From an uncultured bacterium (lineage in GTDB: Bacteria; Cyanobacteriota; Vampirovibrionia; Gastranaerophilales; Gastranaerophilaceae): 10,005 nucleotides of DNA. The stretch spans positions 1-10,005 of the forward strand of contig USCK01000061.1 of the NCBI GenBank assembly GCA_900553205.1, written 5' to 3'. Under the pieces are notes generated by a model. That model saw only the letters and a list, made by a program, of their open reading frames with translations, had not been told where the DNA came from and did no database searches. How positions within the stretch are numbered: the stretch's first letter is position 1; the number at the start of each line of letters is the position of its first letter. Shown here one piece after another: positions 7,196-10,005 of the stretch. The translations under genes were made by a program, and so were the position numbers.

Positions 7196-8110
7196 TTACA
7201 ATATAAGTTGTTCGACTTCTTTAACTTCATCAAAACAATCTTTTTGCACCTTACTAATTTCAATACTATCATTTAAGCATTCAATAAAGGTATTAAAGTC
7301 ATCATTTTTTAGGCTTGATATTTTATTTATAGTTTCCCAATCAATTTCATCATTGTATTTTGCAGGATATACAATATCAGTATTATTAGGATTTTTTATG
7401 TCTAATTTTATAATCCCTATACCATAAGAATTAGTTAATCGTTTAAGTTCGTATTTAAATTCTTCAGAAGTGTCCATTGTCGATGTTACCAAATAGCCTT
7501 CATTTGCCCAAGTAGAATTAGATACAGCTTGGAAGAAACATTCTCTTAAGTTGGAGAAATTTAATTCTCTTTTTAACTCAAAAGAATAAAGTTTTACCGG
7601 AGAAGCACTTAAATTCTTATTTAATTTATATACTTGCTCGTTCCAAGTCTCAAATGGGAAATAACACCCGACAATATCTGGATGTAACCATTCTCCGTAG
7701 TCTTTTTTGTTTGACTTTGTATGATTTATTGTCTTTGCGTGTATGTTCAAGTAATTATACAAATAATAAACTAATATGGGATGTAAATCTTTTTCTAAAT
7801 AATTAAATTTACATTCTTTTGTTTCTTTCTTATATTGAATTTCTATAATTTTATGTACATTTACATTATTAACATATTCTTTTTTTATAAAACGAATAGG
7901 TCTAGCACCAATTCTTTCAAAATATAATTTAGATTTTGGATTAGCATATAACTGAGCACCTAGAGTTGCTTCTGGAGTTTTACCACTAGAAGTTAATTCT
8001 TGTGTATAACCTTGTTTCTGACTGTATTCCCAAATTTCATTTGCAGACATTGGTTCTTTTGTTTCTTCTAAAACTTTTAATGCTAACTTTAAAAATTGAT
8101 TCTTCTCCAT
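7196..8110 (-). CDS. HrgA-like protein: HARE-HTH domain plus PD-(D/E)XK-type nuclease domain
   Basis: 304 residues. Residues 1-75 match the HARE-HTH (HB1/ASXL) winged-helix domain: LKLALKVLEET.EPMSANEIW near the start, then TP.ATLGAQLY and FERIGARPIRF. This domain is thought to recognise modified or specific DNA and occurs in restriction proteins. The C-terminal part (about 105-290) resembles HrgA of Helicobacter pylori. It contains H143-P-D145 and E178-L-K180, followed by Q194-A, a layout typical of PD-(D/E)XK nucleases, so I infer a DNA nuclease. No methyltransferase gene is next to it. It lies alone between ogt (convergent) and tRNA-Ser (same strand, 49 nt upstream). AAAGGA at 8117-8122 is 6 nt before the ATG. 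It could be an orphan restriction or phage-defence gene acquired by transfer; activity is unproven. Confidence 0.8.
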   Translation of the reverse strand: MEKNQFLKLALKVLEETKEPMSANEIWEYSQKQGYTQELTSSGKTPEATLGAQLYANPKSKLYFERIGARPIRFIKKEYVNNVNVHKIIEIQYKKETKECKFNYLEKDLHPILVYYLYNYLNIHAKTINHTKSNKKDYGEWLHPDIVGCYFPFETWNEQVYKLNKNLSASPVKLYSFELKRELNFSNLRECFFQAVSNSTWANEGYLVTSTMDTSEEFKYELKRLTNSYGIGIIKLDIKNPNNTDIVYPAKYNDEIDWETINKISSLKNDDFNTFIECLNDSIEISKVQKDCFDEVKEVEQLIL

Positions 8111-8145
8111 GTGCAGTCCTTTGTGTATATTAGGCTTAATATTTC

Positions 8146-8159
8146 AAAAAAATAAAAAA
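8146..8159 (-). terminator. T-rich tract after tRNA-Ser, possible terminator
   Basis: On the minus strand the tRNA discriminator base is followed at once by TTTTTT-A-TTTTTTT. With the stable T-arm and acceptor hairpin just before it, this could end transcription of the tRNA ahead of the HrgA-like gene. It is not a classic separate hairpin. Confidence 0.4.
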
Positions 8160-8246
8160 CGGAGAAGGCGGGATTCGAACCCGCGGTGAAGTTTCCCCCA
8201 CACAAACGTTCCAGGTTTGCACCTTAAACCACTCGGACACCTCTCC
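8160..8246 (-). tRNA. tRNA-Ser(GGA)
   Basis: Class II tRNA read on the minus strand. The acceptor GGAGAGG pairs with CTTCTCC (one G-T). The anticodon stem CAAAC/GTTTG encloses the loop CTGGAAC, so the anticodon is GGA, which reads UCC and UCU. The long variable arm GTGGGG-GAAA-CTTCAC is the serine identity feature. The T arm is GCGGG-TTCGAAT-CCCGC. The discriminator is G (8160), as expected for serine. CCA is not encoded and must be added by nucleotidyltransferase. It has its own predicted promoter upstream, and it sits between accessory-looking genes. Confidence 0.97.
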
Positions 8247-8264
8247 TTGATATTCTTTTTATTT

Positions 8265-8293
8265 ATAATAAACTAACAAATTTATTTTGTAAA
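8265..8293 (-). promoter_or_regulatory. Predicted tRNA-Ser promoter
   Basis: On the minus strand, -35 TTTACA (8288-8293), 17-nt spacer, -10 TATTAT (8265-8270); each hexamer matches the sigma70 consensus at five of six bases. The start would be near 8258, about 12 nt before the mature tRNA 5' end. Confidence 0.6.
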
Positions 8294-8305
8294 CAAGCAC
8301 GAGAA

Positions 8306-8332
8306 CGCACGATTCAGTATTTGAATCGTGCG
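8306..8332. repeat. Perfect 11-bp inverted repeat (hairpin)
   Basis: CGCACGATTCA (8306-8316) and TGAATCGTGCG (8322-8332) are exact inverted copies with a 5-nt loop, GTATT. It lies between the small genes and the tRNA-Ser promoter. Neither strand has a proper T-tract right after the stem, so it is a poor intrinsic terminator. It could still be a factor-dependent terminator, a protein site or a remnant of a mobile element. Confidence 0.75.
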
Positions 8333-8353
8333 ACTTATAATTTGTAAAAAAGC

Positions 8354-8383
8354 GTGATAGTCAGATTTCCTTTTGTGATAGTC
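8354..8383. repeat. Two 9-bp direct repeats, 21 bp apart
   Basis: GTGATAGTC occurs at 8354-8362 and again at 8375-8383, a 21-bp period or about two helical turns. It lies downstream of the small gene pair and next to the perfect dyad. Such spacing suits two protein dimers on one face of DNA, but only two copies are present. Confidence 0.5.
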
Positions 8384-8409
8384 GAATGTCTGTACCATAT
8401 AGGTGGGCG

Positions 8410-8634
8410 CTAATTTGTTGCTAACTCTCCTCTATAGAATTTCATTAGGTTTTGAAGTCTTAATTTCTTTTCTTCAAGTTTTTCAAAACCATTTTTTATT
8501 TCCTCAAGTTCTGCAAGCAGAGTTGCTACATCTTTTCTTTGTTGAATCTGTTTTACCTCCTCTTTTTCTGTCTTTGTATCTACTTCCACCCAATCAGCAG
8601 GAAAACAACCGTTAAAAAACTCTTTTTTACTCAT
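8410..8634 (-). CDS. Small coiled-coil protein of unknown function
   Basis: 74 residues, not recognised. A short N-terminal head (MSKKEFFNGC, then FPADWVEV) is followed by a charged helical stretch (about 20-68), rich in Glu, Lys, Leu and Gln with heptad-like leucines, so a coiled coil is likely. There is no membrane segment or signal. The frame could start at a TTG at 8652, but AAGGAG at 8644-8649 lies 9 nt before the ATG at 8634, which I choose. Only 4 nt separate it from the stop of the upstream small gene, so the two are co-transcribed. The FPADW head followed by a coiled coil is in keeping with small phage or plasmid proteins, but that is a guess. Confidence 0.6.
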   Translation of the reverse strand: MSKKEFFNGCFPADWVEVDTKTEKEEVKQIQQRKDVATLLAELEEIKNGFEKLEEKKLRLQNLMKFYRGELATN

Positions 8635-8638
8635 TTTT

Positions 8639-8827
8639 CTAAACTCCTTCAATTAACCCTGCAACTAAATCAAGGCAATCGTAGTGACCATACTTGAATG
8701 TATATGCTTGTTTTGCATATTCACTATTTTTTTGTTCGATGCTTTTGTATGCCTCAGAGTTAAAATCAAACCCTGTCATTTCTGAATACTCAATCATCAT
8801 TTCGTCAATGTCAAAATACTTATCCAT
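8639..8827 (-). CDS. Small acidic protein of unknown function
   Basis: 62 residues, not recognised. The N-terminal half is acidic (MDKYFDIDEMMIEYSEM), the centre is rich in Tyr, Ser, Gln and Lys, and the end is YDCLDLVAGLIEGV. There is no signal peptide or membrane helix. A good AGAGGA site (8836-8841) lies 8 nt before the ATG. It is the first gene of a two-gene unit with the coiled-coil protein 4 nt downstream. The pair could be a small regulatory or toxin-antitoxin-like module, or remnants of a mobile element beside tRNA-Ser. Nothing in the sequence decides between these. The upstream 141 nt are shared with the divergent rpiB gene. Confidence 0.6.
   Translation of the reverse strand: MDKYFDIDEMMIEYSEMTGFDFNSEAYKSIEQKNSEYAKQAYTFKYGHYDCLDLVAGLIEGV
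8644..8649 (-). promoter_or_regulatory. Ribosome binding site setting the start of the small coiled-coil gene
   Basis: AAGGAG on the minus strand, overlapping the last codons of the upstream small gene, 9 nt before the ATG at 8634. It falls inside the longer frame opened by the TTG at 8652, so that start is unlikely. Confidence 0.6.
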
Positions 8828-8901
8828 AATCTAAATCCTCTAACCAACTCCTAACGCATATTCTTTCTTACGGCACATTCTCGATAAAACTTTAATAAAT
8901 C

Positions 8902-8929
8902 TTGTAAAATGTTAAATTTTTGTTACAAT
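8902..8929 (+). promoter_or_regulatory. Predicted promoter for rpiB-rsfS
   Basis: -35 TTGTAA (8902-8907), 16-nt spacer, -10 TACAAT (8924-8929), with a start near 8936. A second -10-like TATAAT (8941-8946) lies downstream with a poorly placed TTGTTA before it, so the exact start is open. Confidence 0.4.
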
Positions 8930-8968
8930 AGAAATTGAAGTATAATATAATTAAGGATTTTCAGTATT

Positions 8969-9418
8969 ATGCAAAAAAAAATTATTATAGGTTCTGACCA
9001 CGGAGGGTTCAATCTTAAACAAAAAATTATTGAACATCTTAAATCAAACGGATATGAAATAGACAATGTTGGGTGTTTCTCTGAAGAATCTTGTGACTAT
9101 CCTGTCATAGCAAAACAAGTTTGCGAAAAAGTTATTTCAGAAAATACACTTGGTATTTTAGTTTGTGGTACCGGACTTGGCATGTCTATTTATGCAAATA
9201 AAGTTAAAGGTATAAGAGCCTCTCATTGTACAGATACCTTCTCAGCAAGATTAACCAGACAACACAACGATTCAAATATCTTGTGTTTAGGCGAAAGAAT
9301 AACAGGTTCTGGACTAGCCCTTGATATAGTTGATGAATGGCTAAATGCTTCTTTTGAAGGTGGACGTCATCAAAGACGAGTGGATATGATTAATGAATTA
9401 GATATGGAGAAAAATTAA
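8969..9418 (+). CDS. rpiB: Ribose-5-phosphate isomerase B
   Basis: 149-residue cytosolic enzyme of the RpiB/LacAB family that interconverts ribose 5-phosphate and ribulose 5-phosphate in the non-oxidative pentose phosphate pathway. Visible signatures are GSDHGG (8-13), the catalytic C66 in VCGTGLGMS, H99 in RQHN (same numbering as the E. coli enzyme, where Cys66 and His99 act), and LGERITG (107-113). The length is normal for the family. C66 supports RpiB rather than an allose-type variant, though allose phosphate activity cannot be excluded. AAGGA (8953-8957) lies 11 nt before the ATG. The stop shares one base with the start of rsfS (TAATG), so the two are translationally coupled. Confidence 0.96.
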   Translation: MQKKIIIGSDHGGFNLKQKIIEHLKSNGYEIDNVGCFSEESCDYPVIAKQVCEKVISENTLGILVCGTGLGMSIYANKVKGIRASHCTDTFSARLTRQHNDSNILCLGERITGSGLALDIVDEWLNASFEGGRHQRRVDMINELDMEKN

Positions 9419-9816
9419 TGGAAGATGTATCATCACTAAAACTAGCTTGTGTAATAGCAAGAATACTTGATGAAAAACTCGGTAAAAATATTACAATCCT
9501 AAATATCAGCCATGTATCTTCTTTTGCAGATTATTTTGTAATTGTATCGGGAGATGTATCAACTCAAGTTAAAGCACTTACAAACGCAGTAAAATTAAGA
9601 ATAAAAGACTATTTTTCATTATTACCATATAGAGCAGAACAAGATATAAAAAACAGATGGAATCTTCTGGATTATGGTGCAGTTGTTGTTCATATCTTAC
9701 AAAAAGATGAACGAGAAAACTATGCTATAGAAAAGTTTTGGAATCATGCATTCTCTGTTTCAGAAGAAGAATGGCTAAAAGAATCTGAAGAATATTCAGA
9801 ATATATTAACAAATAA
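9418..9816 (+). CDS. rsfS: Ribosomal silencing factor RsfS (Iojap family)
   Basis: 132 residues. RsfS binds ribosomal protein uL14 on the large subunit and blocks joining with the small subunit, which slows translation in starvation or stationary phase. The Iojap core is clear: ADYFVIVSG (37-45), the helix with TQVKALTNAV, then RW.LLDYGAVVVHIL (about 80-93) and the REN-YAIEKFW.HA segment. A C-terminal acidic tail follows. It begins one base inside the rpiB stop, with GGAG 8 nt before its ATG. In many bacteria rsfS sits with nadD and yqeK; pairing with rpiB is less usual. Confidence 0.95.
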   Translation: MEDVSSLKLACVIARILDEKLGKNITILNISHVSSFADYFVIVSGDVSTQVKALTNAVKLRIKDYFSLLPYRAEQDIKNRWNLLDYGAVVVHILQKDERENYAIEKFWNHAFSVSEEEWLKESEEYSEYINK

Positions 9817-9823
9817 TAAGAAC

Positions 9824-9852
9824 TTTACGAAAATAGGATAATACGGTAGAAT
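9824..9852 (+). promoter_or_regulatory. Predicted promoter giving a leaderless mRNA
   Basis: -35 TTTACG (9824-9829), 17-nt spacer, -10 TAGAAT (9847-9852). The expected start of transcription falls at about 9859, the A of the ATG of the next gene. No Shine-Dalgarno sequence is present before that ATG, in keeping with a leaderless transcript. Confidence 0.4.
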
Positions 9853-9858
9853 TTAACT

Positions 9859-10005
9859 ATGAACGAACAAGAAATTAAACAAGCAATACAAAAAACTGTT
9901 ATAGCTTTGGCAAAAGACCCAAAGAATCCGGATCATTATCATGAACTTGCTAAATATTATGCAATGTCAGAAGAATATGAAAAAGTTATATCTATCTATG
10001 ATAGC
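9859..10005 (+). CDS. TPR-repeat protein, N-terminal part (cut by window edge)
   Basis: The first 49 residues of a frame that is still open at the window end. Residues about 25-49 (PDHYHELAKYYAMSEEYEKV, then ISIYDS) have the tetratricopeptide pattern of a helix with L..YY, a turn and a second helix with Y.KVI.IY, so a helical repeat protein that binds partner proteins is likely. The first 20 residues form another amphipathic helix; there is no signal peptide. It follows rsfS after 42 nt on the same strand but may have its own promoter, and it lacks a ribosome binding site. Full length and role cannot be judged. Confidence 0.75.
   Translation, partial: MNEQEIKQAIQKTVIALAKDPKNPDHYHELAKYYAMSEEYEKVISIYDS

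Noticed and set aside
7166..7201. TTGTAA/TTACAA as a bidirectional terminator between ogt and the HrgA-like gene
   Set aside because: The stem is only six AT-rich pairs with a long loop.
8140..8260. Attachment-site duplication of the tRNA-Ser 3' end
   Set aside because: I saw no second copy of the T-arm/acceptor sequence in the window, and there is no integrase gene.
8635..8652. TTG start at 8652 for the small coiled-coil gene
   Set aside because: AAGGAG lies inside that extension and points to the ATG at 8634.

Overview
The window is AT-rich (roughly one third G+C by eye), uses ordinary bacterial starts and stops (TGA ends ogt, so it acts as a stop) and is densely coded on both strands. 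The best clue to the host is the gene at 4514-5482. It encodes an LdpA-type ferredoxin-like protein, a family known from the cyanobacterial circadian system. It sits with a cyanobacterial-style pairing of a class V aminotransferase and serA, in a low-GC genome of gut-anaerobe character. I therefore infer a non-photosynthetic relative of Cyanobacteria (Vampirovibrionia/Melainabacteria, Gastranaerophilales-like). This is inference, not proof.

Layout. 1-2554 (minus): a two-gene serine operon, class V aminotransferase then serA; serA is cut by the window edge just inside its ACT domain. 2707-3756 (plus): a membrane-anchored protein of unknown function, divergent from the serine operon across an intergenic region with two operator-like dyads. 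3766-5482 (minus): ldpA-like gene overlapping a HAD phosphatase gene by 8 nt, with its own predicted promoter. 5555-6598 (minus): a secreted protein whose C-terminus matches the serpin fold. 6669-7178 (plus): ogt, O6-alkylguanine-DNA alkyltransferase. 7196-8110 (minus): HrgA-like HARE-HTH protein with a PD-(D/E)XK-type nuclease motif. 8160-8246 (minus): tRNA-Ser(GGA). 8247-8409: a 163-nt non-coding stretch holding the tRNA promoter, a perfect 11-bp dyad and two 9-bp direct repeats. 8410-8827 (minus): two tightly coupled small unknown genes. 8969-10005 (plus): rpiB overlapping rsfS by one base, then a TPR protein cut by the window edge. No stretch longer than 300 bases lacks a gene.

How it fits together. 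The aminotransferase and SerA would supply two steps of phosphoserine synthesis, and the nearby HAD phosphatase is a possible but unproven third. rpiB-rsfS-TPR looks like core housekeeping. The section around tRNA-Ser (about 7196-8827), with a restriction-like gene, two orphan small genes and unexplained repeats, looks like accessory DNA beside a tRNA gene. The most unusual items are the LdpA homologue coupled to a phosphatase, the divergent serpin-like secreted protein, and the anchored 349-residue protein with a faint resemblance to HopA1-type effector domains.
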